DNA from: an uncultured Ruminococcus sp.
GTDB lineage: Bacteria; Bacillota_A; Clostridia; Oscillospirales; Acutalibacteraceae
Direction: 5' to 3'
Length of the DNA stretch: 33,177 bases
Assembly: GCA_902798605.1 (NCBI GenBank)
Contig: CADBXH010000012.1
Coordinates: 1 to 33,177, forward strand
The first letter of the stretch is position 1; each line of letters opens with the position of its first letter. Positions 1 through 7,082 of the stretch are shown here, in pieces. Made by a program: the position numbers and the translations under genes. The notes beneath the pieces were generated by a model. That model did no database searches. It was not told where the DNA came from and saw only the letters and a program-made list of their open reading frames with translations.

Positions 1-584
1 TCGCCTGCCTTGGCGAGAGCCTCGGCTGCCATATAGGTGTGGGCGATACCTGTCGGGCAGGCTGTTACCGCCAGTACGCGGTAGCCTGATTTTTGCTCAC
101 CCGCGGGAGCTGCCGCTTCCTCGGGGAACTGAGCGGTTTCCTGAGCGTCGATGATCTTCAGGAATTCGTCGGCGGATTTTGCCGCTTTTAGCTTTGCGGT
201 GAAGTCCTCGTGCATAAGCATTTGCATAAGCCTTGCGAGAACCTCAAGGTGAACGTCGCCGTCCAGTGTTGCGGCTATCATAAAGATGAGCTTGCAGGGC
301 TGTCCGTCGGGAGAGTCGTAGTCAACGCCGGCGGGTACTGTGATCGCCGAGAGCGCGGGAGCCTTTACGGCTTCGCTCTTAGCGTGCGGGATAGCGACTT
401 CCATACCGATCGCGGTGGTGCCCATTTGTTCGCGGGCAAGAATGCCCTCTTTGTAGGCGGCCGCATCCGATAAGTTACCGCTTTTCTCGTGTAATTCCAC
501 GAGCTTGTTGATTGCTTCACCCTTGTCTTTTACCGAAACGCCAAGGGCGATGCTTTGCTTTTTAAGCAAATCGGTGATGCGCAT
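1..584 (-). CDS. fruA: PTS fructose transporter EIIA-EIIB(-EIIC), partial
   Basis: This is the N-terminal 194 residues of a fructose-specific PTS permease; the rest lies beyond the left edge. It imports fructose and phosphorylates it to fructose-1-phosphate at the membrane. Residues 1-150 form an EIIA-Fru domain with the phosphorylatable His at about residue 67 (AIPHAKS). An Ala/Pro/Glu linker follows, and then the start of an EIIB-Fru domain with the Cys at about 176 (TACPTGIAHTYMAAEAL). The EIIC membrane domain is expected but not visible. The ATG at 584 is preceded by a strong GGAGGA site. It is the last visible gene of the fruR-fruK-fruA operon, 114 bp after fruK; no promoter is evident in that gap. 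Domain assignment is secure; the domain order after EIIB is inferred from the family. Confidence 0.95.
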   Translation of the reverse strand, partial: MRITDLLKKQSIALGVSVKDKGEAINKLVELHEKSGNLSDAAAYKEGILAREQMGTTAIGMEVAIPHAKSEAVKAPALSAITVPAGVDYDSPDGQPCKLIFMIAATLDGDVHLEVLARLMQMLMHEDFTAKLKAAKSADEFLKIIDAQETAQFPEEAAAPAGEQKSGYRVLAVTACPTGIAHTYMAAEALAKAG

Positions 585-698
585 AGTGTTCCTCCTTAGT
601 TTTTGTTTTTTTATAATCTATCAGGCGATTTTTAACGGAAAACGATATTTATCCAATACTCTGTGCAACGCGTTGTTGTCCGCTTTGCTGTTGCCTGA

Positions 699-1619
699 TC
701 AGGATCCGAATTCTTTATCGAATTTAACAAGCAGCTCGTCGATTTTTTCCTTTGTCGCGAGTCCGCTCAAAAACGCTGTGGCATTGCCGCAAACGCTGCC
801 GAGCTTGAGCGCGTAGGAATAGCTTTGTTTTGTTTCGTAGCCCGCTATGAATCCGGCTACCATCGAGTCGCCCGAGCCGACGGTGTTGATGACCTTTTCC
901 TTTAGGACTCCTGCTTTGTGCTTTCCGCCGTTTTCGTCGATGAGCATCGCGCCCTCGCCGCCCAGCGAGATGAGCACGTTCCGGGCGCCCATCTTTTGGA
1001 GCTCCTTGGCATATTTTTCAATATCCGCCTCGGTCTTGACCTCGGTGTCAAATATCTCGGAGAGCTCCTGACGGTTCGGCTTGATCAGGAAAGGCTTGTA
1101 TTTGAGCGAGTTGACAAGCAGTTGCTTTGTCGCGTCGACAACGATCCTTACGTCCTTGTGGCTGATACGCTCGAGCATCCTCTCGTAAACGTCGTCGGGC
1201 ATAGTGTTGGGGATACTGCCCGCGATCACAAGGGTGTCGCCGTTTTTGATACGGTCGATCTTCTGGAGCAGCCGTTCGAGCTCCGAGTCGTCGATATGCG
1301 GACCCTGACAGTTGATCTCGGTTTCTTCTCCCGCCTTGATCTTGACGTTGATGCGCGAGATACCGTGCTTTAGCTTGATGAAATCCGTAATGATGCGGTC
1401 GTTGCGGATCCCTTTTTCGATAGCTTCTCCGGTGAAGCCCGCAACAAAGCCGTAGGCGGTGCTGTCAAGCCCGAGCTCGGCGAGCACGCAGGAAACGTTT
1501 ATTCCCTTGCCGCCGAAGTAGTATTCCTCGCTTGTTGTGCGGTTTGTGATACCGCTCGTCAGCTTGTCGAGCCTTACGACATAGTCGATCGAGGGATTGA
1601 GAGTTACTGTGTAAATCAA
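699..1619 (-). CDS. fruK: 1-phosphofructokinase
   Basis: A PfkB-family sugar kinase of 306 residues, the usual length. It phosphorylates fructose-1-phosphate, the product of the neighbouring PTS permease, to fructose-1,6-bisphosphate in the cytosol. The first PfkB signature lies at about residues 36-50 (GGKGINVSCVLAELG). The second carries the catalytic Asp at about 251 (GSGDSMVAGFIAGY). The N-terminal TLNPSIDY is typical of 1-phosphofructokinase and tagatose-6-phosphate kinase. The start overlaps the stop of the upstream regulator by 4 bp (ATGA), so the two are translationally coupled. The fru context makes FruK far likelier than LacC. Confidence 0.95.
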   Translation of the reverse strand: MIYTVTLNPSIDYVVRLDKLTSGITNRTTSEEYYFGGKGINVSCVLAELGLDSTAYGFVAGFTGEAIEKGIRNDRIITDFIKLKHGISRINVKIKAGEETEINCQGPHIDDSELERLLQKIDRIKNGDTLVIAGSIPNTMPDDVYERMLERISHKDVRIVVDATKQLLVNSLKYKPFLIKPNRQELSEIFDTEVKTEADIEKYAKELQKMGARNVLISLGGEGAMLIDENGGKHKAGVLKEKVINTVGSGDSMVAGFIAGYETKQSYSYALKLGSVCGNATAFLSGLATKEKIDELLVKFDKEFGS

Positions 1620-2368
1620 AGCATTACCTCCTTTATTACCGTTGCGTTACTGAAAGAATTGTCCGGCACCTTGTCGGTGATTATACAACATTGTCTGAGC
1701 GGAGAAAATGACACGGGAAAGACGCGCTTGAACTTTGTGTGATCCGCCGTGACAAATGCCATATAGCTTTTGGCGACTGCCGCTTCTTTCATCTTTGCCT
1801 CATCGATGTCGGGGGTGGTGAACCCGGCTTCTACATCTATCCCGTTAGTGCCGATAAAAGCCTTTGAAAAATTAAGGTTTTTAAGGCTCGAGATGCCCTC
1901 CGCGCCGACTATCGCCTCGGTGGCGGGCTTTACCTTTCCGCCGACTATATAGGCGTTGAGTCCGCGCTTTATTAGCTTGCGCGCGTGGACGATGCCGTTT
2001 GTTACGTATACCGCCTTGCTCGTTTCGGGGATGAAGTCGATCAGCCGCGAGGTTGTCGTTCCGGCGTCGATGTAGACAAAATCCGTGTCGTTGATGAGCG
2101 TTGCGCAGTAACGGGCTATCTCGGTCTTTTCTTCCTGCATCAGGGTTTCCTTGGTGGATGTGGGGTCCTCAATAAAGCCGATGGTCTGTTTTATCGACGT
2201 TGCTCCGCCGAAAACCTTTTTAAGTTTGCCGAGCTGGTCGAGCGCCGTAAGGTCGCGCCTTATTGTGGATTCCGAGGTGTCAAGAAGTTGTGAAAGCTCC
2301 GATACCGTGACTGCGTGCTTTTCGTTAATTATGCTTAAAATTGAATGATATCTTTCTTGTGTGAGCAA
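1616..2368 (-). CDS. fruR: DeoR-family transcriptional regulator of the fructose operon
   Basis: A 250-residue DeoR-family repressor. The N-terminal winged helix-turn-helix covers about residues 1-58 (VSELSQLLDTSESTIRRDL followed by the GGA turn). The C-terminal DeoRC sensor domain has the DAGTTTSRL phosphosugar-binding motif and the VGA and GTNGID motifs of the family. In known relatives the effector is a sugar phosphate, here probably fructose-1-phosphate. It is the first gene of the fru operon and is probably autoregulated, because two matching inverted repeats flank and overlap its promoter. Length and organisation are standard. Confidence 0.93.
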   Translation of the reverse strand: MLTQERYHSILSIINEKHAVTVSELSQLLDTSESTIRRDLTALDQLGKLKKVFGGATSIKQTIGFIEDPTSTKETLMQEEKTEIARYCATLINDTDFVYIDAGTTTSRLIDFIPETSKAVYVTNGIVHARKLIKRGLNAYIVGGKVKPATEAIVGAEGISSLKNLNFSKAFIGTNGIDVEAGFTTPDIDEAKMKEAAVAKSYMAFVTADHTKFKRVFPVSFSPLRQCCIITDKVPDNSFSNATVIKEVML

Positions 2369-2382
2369 TTTTGACCACCTCT

Positions 2383-2398
2383 TGATTACATTATATCA
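2383..2398. promoter_or_regulatory. Candidate FruR operator 1, overlapping the -10
   Basis: Inverted repeat TGAT-N8-ATCA that covers the -10 of the fru promoter. It has the same half-sites and spacing as the second repeat at 2425-2440. Binding here would block RNA polymerase. Assignment to FruR is inferred from position. Confidence 0.5.
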
Positions 2399-2417
2399 CT
2401 AAAATGAGCAAAGTCAA
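2390..2417 (-). promoter_or_regulatory. Promoter of fruR-fruK-fruA
   Basis: On the minus strand a TTGACT -35 (2412-2417) and a TATAAT -10 (2390-2395) are separated by 16 bp. The -10 carries a TG extension (TGATATAAT). It lies just upstream of fruR, and no other promoter is apparent before fruK or fruA. Confidence 0.8.
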
Positions 2418-2424
2418 GCGTATT

Positions 2425-2440
2425 TGATGTAAAATAATCA
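2425..2440. promoter_or_regulatory. Candidate FruR operator 2, upstream of the -35
   Basis: Inverted repeat TGAT-N8-ATCA (in fact TTTGAT-N8-ATCAAA, 2423-2442) beginning 8 bp upstream of the fru -35. Its centre is 42 bp, about four helical turns, from the centre of operator 1, so both would face the same side of the DNA. Confidence 0.5.
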
Positions 2441-2483
2441 AAAAAATACAAAAATTGTTTATGTATCTTATACATTTTGCGAA

Positions 2484-2512
2484 TTTACATTTTGTCATTT
2501 TTTTGATAGAAT
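2484..2512 (+). promoter_or_regulatory. Promoter of the YbeY-like gene
   Basis: TTTACA (2484-2489), a 17-bp spacer and TAGAAT (2507-2512) on the plus strand, about 80 bp before the ATG of the YbeY-like gene. It diverges from the fru promoter. Confidence 0.6.
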
Positions 2513-2591
2513 ATAAGTGCAGAAACTAATTGCGCCTTTTTTAACTATTTTTTTATTGATTTTCAATATTTTCTTAAAGGAGGTTTTAGTT

Positions 2592-3059
2592 ATGTCTGAC
2601 AAAACCAAGGTGGTCATTACCGATGACCAAAAATCGGTAAAGGTGCCTAAAGGGATAAGGATGATTGTCAGGCGGAGCTGCTTAGCAGCGCTGCAAACGG
2701 AGAATATTGGCAGCCCATGCATAATTAAAGTTACCTTTACGGACAATGCAAAGATGAGAGAATTAAAACAAAGGTATGCAGGCAAAGACATTGAAGCGGG
2801 GGCTATGTGGCTGCCGGAACCCGAGGACGGAGTATTCGGAACAATTTTTATCTCAGTGGAGAAGGCACAGGAGCTTGCAAAGTTTTATGACTGTTCACTG
2901 CAAAAAGAGATTTGTTATCTCACTGTTCACGAAGCACTGCACCTGATTGAGCACAAAAAACAAAGCAAGCAAAACAAGTTGAAAATGCAGGAAAAAAAGG
3001 AAACAGTAATGTATCAGCTGGGGTTACCGCTTACCTCGAGATACGCAATCAGCAATTAG
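2592..3059 (+). CDS. Degenerate YbeY/UPF0054-like protein
   Basis: The ATG at 2592 has an AAAGGAGG site 8-9 bp upstream, giving 155 residues; a longer in-frame reading from 2517 would start at the promoter and lacks a ribosome site. The fold pattern is that of YbeY, the zinc-dependent rRNA-processing endonuclease: IRELKQ-like helix, the GTIFISVEKAQELAKFY block, then LTVHEALHLIEH (about 110-121). YbeY normally has H-x3-H-x5-H for zinc, but here it is H113-x3-H117-x3-H121, two residues short. The usual TDVLSFP strand reads GAMWLP and the conserved Arg before it is Ala. Codons are more A/T-rich than in neighbouring genes. It is monocistronic, between a promoter and a terminator. A true ybeY is probably elsewhere, and this looks like a diverged, possibly non-catalytic paralogue. 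Confidence 0.7.
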   Translation: MSDKTKVVITDDQKSVKVPKGIRMIVRRSCLAALQTENIGSPCIIKVTFTDNAKMRELKQRYAGKDIEAGAMWLPEPEDGVFGTIFISVEKAQELAKFYDCSLQKEICYLTVHEALHLIEHKKQSKQNKLKMQEKKETVMYQLGLPLTSRYAISN

Positions 3060-3086
3060 CACAACCTCGGCAAAAACCTAAGCAAG

Positions 3087-3116
3087 AACTGTCCCGTGCA
3101 AGCGGGACAGTTTTTT
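3087..3116 (+). terminator. Rho-independent terminator after the YbeY-like gene
   Basis: Perfect stem CTGTCCCG/CGGGACAG (3089-3096 with 3103-3110), a 6-base loop and a run of six T (3111-3116). Confidence 0.9.
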
Positions 3117-3154
3117 GCATTGATTTGAGTTAAATAACAGCATTATTATTGATA

Positions 3155-3182
3155 TTGAAATACCTTTGTGATATATTATAAA
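3155..3182 (+). promoter_or_regulatory. Possible promoter of the BMP-protein operon
   Basis: TTGAAA (3155-3160), a 16-bp spacer and TATAAA (3177-3182), about 30 bp before the ATG at 3212. Nearby AT-rich alternatives exist. Confidence 0.45.
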
Positions 3183-3211
3183 GTGTATTAATATGTAAAG
3201 GATGTGGCTGT

Positions 3212-5200
3212 ATGGAGGAACAACTGTATTATAAGGACGCCCTAAAGCTCGCTCAAAAGGATTACCGCGCGTGCATTTCAAAGGGTAAATCACCATGTCT
3301 GCCCGTGCTCGACGACTTTGTGACGACAAGTAACCTTGCCGCAAGCGTTGATTTAGGGATAGTTCAGATCCCCGCAAGCTTGATCGTCGGTACAAAAACG
3401 AGGGGCAGGATGAACGCCTTCAGCTCAAACTTTATGCCTATCTTAGAGGAGGGCACGGAGTTTGCCGACAAATGGAAGCGCCTTTGCGACGCCCACCTCA
3501 CCGAGGGTATCCGCGACCCGATAAAGGCTTACGAATATATGAACCGCTACTATGTGGAAGAGGGCAACAAGCGCGTCAGTGTGCTCAAGTTTTTTGACGC
3601 GCTGACAATCCCCGGCCACGTTATCCGCATTTTGCCCGAGGGCGGCGGAGAAGAGGTCGAGCTCTACAACGAGTTTTTGGAGTTTTACAAGTACAGCAAG
3701 GTTAACTTTATTGAATTCAGCAAAAAAGGCTGCTATGCTATGCTCCAAAAGGCTCTCGGCAAAGAAGCGGGCGAGGAGTGGAGCGACGACGACCGCAGCG
3801 AGTTTGCCGGAACATATTACCATTTTAAAAAGGCTTATTTGGCGAGCGGCGGCGACAAGTTACAGTCGACCGTCGGCGACGCTATGCTTAGCTATATTAT
3901 AGTATACGGCTACCCCGAGCTCTCCACGGCCGAAACTTCGGAAATCAAAAAGAACCTCGTCAAGATGTGGGAGGAGGTAGAGCTGCGCGAGGACGATGAG
4001 CCGATTGAGCTCAGCTCCGAGCCCGCAGAGGAGGTAAAGCCGAACGTTATTACGCGTATGCTTTCGGCAACGACAAAGCGAATGAAGGTCGCGTTCATCC
4101 ACGACGGCAGCCCCGAAAAATCGGGCTGGGTACACGACCACGAAAAGGGAAGAAACTACATTCAGCGAGTTTTTGAAGATAAAATAGAAACCGTAGCCTA
4201 CAACAACGCGATGAACAACGCGCTCGATAATCACCCCGATGAGGTGATCCAGCAGGCTATAGACGACGGAGCAAAGATAGTTTTCACCACCTCTCCGCGC
4301 CTGACAAAGGCGAGCCTGAGAGCAGCGATCGACAACCCCGAGATAATCGTGATGAACTGCGCGCTCAACAAGTCGCACAGGTACATCCGCACGTACTACA
4401 CAAGGATGTACGAGGCAAAATTTGTCCTCGGCGCGCTGGCGGGGTCGCTTTCCGAAAGCGGTAATCTCGGCTACGTCTGCGACTACCCGATCTACGGCCA
4501 GATCGCGGGTATCAACGCCTTTGCGCTCGGCGCGCAGATGGCAAATCCGCGCGCCAAGGTCTACCTTGAATGGTCGGCTATCAACGGAGCAAAGGAGGCT
4601 GCGCGGAAGCTGGCGGAAAAACGAATACACTATATCTCCTCTCAGGATACCGCGAGGTTCCGCGAGGACGACCGCGAAAGCTTCGGGCTCTCTTATGTAA
4701 GGGACGACGAGCGCGAGCTGCTCGCAAACCCCGTTTGGAAGTGGGGCGTTTATTACGAGGAGATTTTGCGCCGCGTGTTCAACAAGACGATGCAGGCGGA
4801 GTACGAAAAGAGTAACAAGGCGCTCAATTACTATTGGGGAATGTCTGCCGGCGTTGTAGATATCGGCTATTCGCTGACGCTCAACAGCGCGTCCAAAAGG
4901 TTCGCGCAGTTCCTTACCGAGAGCATTTCTCACAATGTGTGCACTCCGTTTTTGACTCCGATCTACACACAGAACGGCGATGTTATCGGAAAGGGAGAAA
5001 AAACGCTCAGCCTCGACCAGATCATCAGTATGGACTACCTTGTTGAGAATGTCATCGGAAGTATACCGCAGTATGAGGACCTCAGCCCGATGGGCAAGGC
5101 TACCGTTGACACCGCGGGCGTTGAGAGCGCTCAAAGCACCTCTCAGAACACGGAAGAAGCCGAAGAAAAGAAAGATGTTGAAGCCGGTGAGCAGCAATGA
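3212..5200 (+). CDS. Cytosolic BMP-family ligand-binding protein with ParB-like N-terminal region
   Basis: This 662-residue protein has a C-terminal half (from MKVAFIHDG at about 291 to 640) typical of BMP/PnrA substrate-binding proteins, which bind nucleosides in ABC uptake systems. Visible landmarks include IIVMNCALN, FVLGALAGSLSESGNLGYV and AGINAFALGAQMANP. It has no signal peptide or lipobox: the N-terminus (MEEQLYYKDALKLAQKDYR) is soluble, so the protein should stay in the cytosol. The first ~140 residues contain IRDPIKAYEYMNRYYVEEGNKRVSVLK in two blocks; the EGNKRV element at about 117-122 resembles the ParB/sulfiredoxin fold motif. Residues 150-270 are mostly helical and unassigned, and 265-285 is an acidic linker. 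No ABC permease or ATPase is adjacent. Its stop overlaps the next start (ATGA). A sensing or regulatory role, as for BMP-type Med of Bacillus, is likelier than transport. Confidence 0.75.
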   Translation: MEEQLYYKDALKLAQKDYRACISKGKSPCLPVLDDFVTTSNLAASVDLGIVQIPASLIVGTKTRGRMNAFSSNFMPILEEGTEFADKWKRLCDAHLTEGIRDPIKAYEYMNRYYVEEGNKRVSVLKFFDALTIPGHVIRILPEGGGEEVELYNEFLEFYKYSKVNFIEFSKKGCYAMLQKALGKEAGEEWSDDDRSEFAGTYYHFKKAYLASGGDKLQSTVGDAMLSYIIVYGYPELSTAETSEIKKNLVKMWEEVELREDDEPIELSSEPAEEVKPNVITRMLSATTKRMKVAFIHDGSPEKSGWVHDHEKGRNYIQRVFEDKIETVAYNNAMNNALDNHPDEVIQQAIDDGAKIVFTTSPRLTKASLRAAIDNPEIIVMNCALNKSHRYIRTYYTRMYEAKFVLGALAGSLSESGNLGYVCDYPIYGQIAGINAFALGAQMANPRAKVYLEWSAINGAKEAARKLAEKRIHYISSQDTARFREDDRESFGLSYVRDDERELLANPVWKWGVYYEEILRRVFNKTMQAEYEKSNKALNYYWGMSAGVVDIGYSLTLNSASKRFAQFLTESISHNVCTPFLTPIYTQNGDVIGKGEKTLSLDQIISMDYLVENVIGSIPQYEDLSPMGKATVDTAGVESAQSTSQNTEEAEEKKDVEAGEQQ

Positions 5201-5790
5201 GGATATTGGCTGTTTCCGACATCGAGTCAAAATATTTATACGATTATTATACCCCGGGCAAACTCGATAATATAGATATGATAATCGCGTGCGGCGACCT
5301 GTCAGTCGATTATCTCGAGTTTTTGGTGACGCTGGCGGATGTTCCGCTGCTCTATGTTCACGGCAATCACGATGATAACTACAGGCGCGAGCCCGAGGGT
5401 TGCATATGCATTGACGAGAAGTTTTACGAGTACAATGGGATCCGTTTTGTGGGCTTGGGCGGCTCATACCGCTATAAGGAAGGCAAGTATATGTATTCCG
5501 AGCGGCAGATGAAGCGAAAAATACAAAAGCTTTGGTTCAAGATACGCAGGCGCGGCGGCTTCGACGTCCTTGTGACTCACTCGCCCGCAAGGCATCTCAA
5601 CGATTTTGACAACCATACCCACAGGGGCTTTAACTGCTTTAATCTTTTGCTTGACCGCTACAAGCCCAAGCTGTTCGTCCACGGCCATGTACATACGAAC
5701 TACGGCGCGAGGATACCGCGCAAATGCGACCATAACGGAACGATAGTCATCAACGCGACCGACCACTATTTTTTGGATATTGATTTTTAA
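5197..5790 (+). CDS. Calcineurin-like metallophosphoesterase
   Basis: A 197-residue compact metallophosphoesterase. The metal-binding blocks are D8-I-E10 at the first motif, GD at 33-34, GNHD at 56-59, a THSP block, and the C-terminal HGHVH. In the usual first motif (DxH) the His is replaced here by Glu10, so one metal site may be altered. There is no signal peptide, so the substrate is cytosolic: a phosphomonoester or cyclic phosphodiester that cannot be named from sequence. The start overlaps the stop of the BMP protein by 4 bp and the stop directly abuts the next gene, so the three are probably one functional unit. Confidence 0.85.
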   Translation: MRILAVSDIESKYLYDYYTPGKLDNIDMIIACGDLSVDYLEFLVTLADVPLLYVHGNHDDNYRREPEGCICIDEKFYEYNGIRFVGLGGSYRYKEGKYMYSERQMKRKIQKLWFKIRRRGGFDVLVTHSPARHLNDFDNHTHRGFNCFNLLLDRYKPKLFVHGHVHTNYGARIPRKCDHNGTIVINATDHYFLDIDF

Positions 5791-6564
5791 ATGAAAATTA
5801 CAGCATTGACCGAAAACACTTCAAAAACAGGGCTGCCCTATGAGCACGGGCTGAGCCTTTATATTCAGACCGAAAGCCATAATATCCTGTTCGATACGGG
5901 GCAGACAGAGCTTTTTGCGCAAAACGCAAAGACGCTCGGGATAGATCTGAGCAAGGTCGATATCGCCGTGCTCTCGCACGGTCACTACGACCACGGCGGA
6001 GGGTTAAAAAAGTTTTTGGAGCTCAACAAAACCGCGCCTGTTTATATGAGCAAATACGCGTTTGAGCCGCATTATAACGGTACGGAGAAATATATCGGGC
6101 TCGATTTGAGCCTAAAGGACAGCGACAAGATCGTTTTGACCGACGGCGTTACAAAGCTTGCCGACGGTCTGACGCTTTACTCCTGCAACGAAAAAGAAAA
6201 GCTGTGTGATCTGGGCAGCTTCGGGCTAAATACTAAAGAAAACGGCGCTATAGTCCCCGATGACTTCCGCCATGAGCATTACCTTTTGATTGAGGAAAAC
6301 GGCAGGCGCGTGCTTATCAGCGGTTGCTCGCACAAGGGGATAGTAAATATCGAGAGCTGGTTCAAGCCCGATGTTTTGATCGGAGGCTTTCACCTGTCAA
6401 AGCTCGAATTGGGCGACAGGCTGAAAATGATAGCTCAAAGGCTGGAAACTTACGGCACAACTTACTACACCTGTCATTGCACGGGAGCTGAGCAATACGG
6501 CTTTATGAAGTGTTATATGGACAGGCTCAACTATATTTCCGCGGGCGATTGCATAACGGTATAA
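5791..6564 (+). CDS. MBL-fold metallo-hydrolase (COG1237-like)
   Basis: A 257-residue metallo-beta-lactamase-fold protein. The zinc signature HGHYDHGGG is near residue 64, with FDTGQ upstream and the later SGCSHKG and GGFHLSK blocks as further metal ligands. The opening (ENTS...YEHGLSLYIQTESHNILFDTG, in parts) is typical of COG1237 proteins, which are often annotated as dihydropterin-type phosphate synthases, though few have a proven substrate. Its ATG begins at the base right after the preceding TAA. It ends the BMP/phosphoesterase/MBL operon; no clear terminator precedes the T-box promoter. The exact reaction cannot be assigned. Confidence 0.85.
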   Translation: MKITALTENTSKTGLPYEHGLSLYIQTESHNILFDTGQTELFAQNAKTLGIDLSKVDIAVLSHGHYDHGGGLKKFLELNKTAPVYMSKYAFEPHYNGTEKYIGLDLSLKDSDKIVLTDGVTKLADGLTLYSCNEKEKLCDLGSFGLNTKENGAIVPDDFRHEHYLLIEENGRRVLISGCSHKGIVNIESWFKPDVLIGGFHLSKLELGDRLKMIAQRLETYGTTYYTCHCTGAEQYGFMKCYMDRLNYISAGDCITV

Positions 6565-6629
6565 ATGCTTATAAACACTTCAATGCTTTAGTATAATGAA
6601 AAATTTTTTCAAAAAAAGTATTGAAAGTA

Positions 6630-6658
6630 TTGACAAATCTGTTTTTCGGGTATAGAAT
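6630..6658 (+). promoter_or_regulatory. Promoter of the T-box/trpB unit
   Basis: TTGACA (6630-6635), exactly 17 bp, then TAGAAT (6653-6658). Transcription would start near 6665, just before the T-box stem I. Confidence 0.85.
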
Positions 6659-6683
6659 ATTGACAACGAAAACATAATCTAAA

Positions 6684-6953
6684 CTGTTGAGGAAGAGTGA
6701 GTAGGCGTTGCCTCTTCTCTTAAAGAGAGCCGCGGATGGTGAGATCGCGGCAGAGAACACAGTGCTGAATGGACTTCCGAGGGCGAGCAGAAATGACGGT
6801 ATTCACCGCAGAGTATGTGAGACGGAACTGGACTTTCCGTGATCAAAGGTCAGCGTATGTAAGTACGCGTTAAGAGGACGAATTTTTCGTCAAGCAGGGT
6901 GGCACCGCAGGATTTTATCCTGTCCCGGCAGTTTTGCCGGGACAGGTTTTTTA
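6684..6953 (+). promoter_or_regulatory. T-box riboswitch with Trp specifier
   Basis: Stem I begins with the typical GGAAGAGTGAGTAGGCG. The lower stem GGAAG (6691-6695) pairs with CTTCC (6774-6778). On the 3' side of the internal loop is GAA-UGG-A, placing the specifier UGG (tryptophan) at 6770-6772. The conserved T-box AGGGTGGCACCGC lies at 6896-6908. A 12-bp perfect stem (6919-6930 with 6935-6946) and a T run (6947-6952) form the terminator. Uncharged tRNA-Trp should stabilise the antiterminator and switch on the downstream trpB. Confidence 0.95.
6919..6952 (+). terminator. T-box attenuator terminator
   Basis: Stem CCTGTCCCGGCA/TGCCGGGACAGG with a 4-base loop followed by six T. Its 5' arm lies just after the T-box sequence, as required for mutually exclusive antiterminator folding. 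About 130 bp of A-rich leader with no other visible element separate it from the trpB start. Confidence 0.93.
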
Positions 6954-7082
6954 TTTTATATAACATTAAACGGGGGAATATTGATGTTATTAACAAAACG
7001 ATGGCGCAAAACCAATTAAACAAACCATAATCAAAAATCAAAACTAAAATCAAAAATAATTTACTATGAAGGAGTAATTACT

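Noticed and set aside
2517..2591. Extended N-terminus of the YbeY-like protein from ATG 2517
   Set aside because: It lies at the transcript start without a ribosome site, while ATG 2592 has a perfect one.
3860..5467. Long minus-strand open frame opposite the BMP protein and phosphoesterase genes
   Set aside because: It mirrors the codon pattern of the real genes, is rich in Arg, Val and Leu without a recognisable domain, and spans two genes on the other strand.
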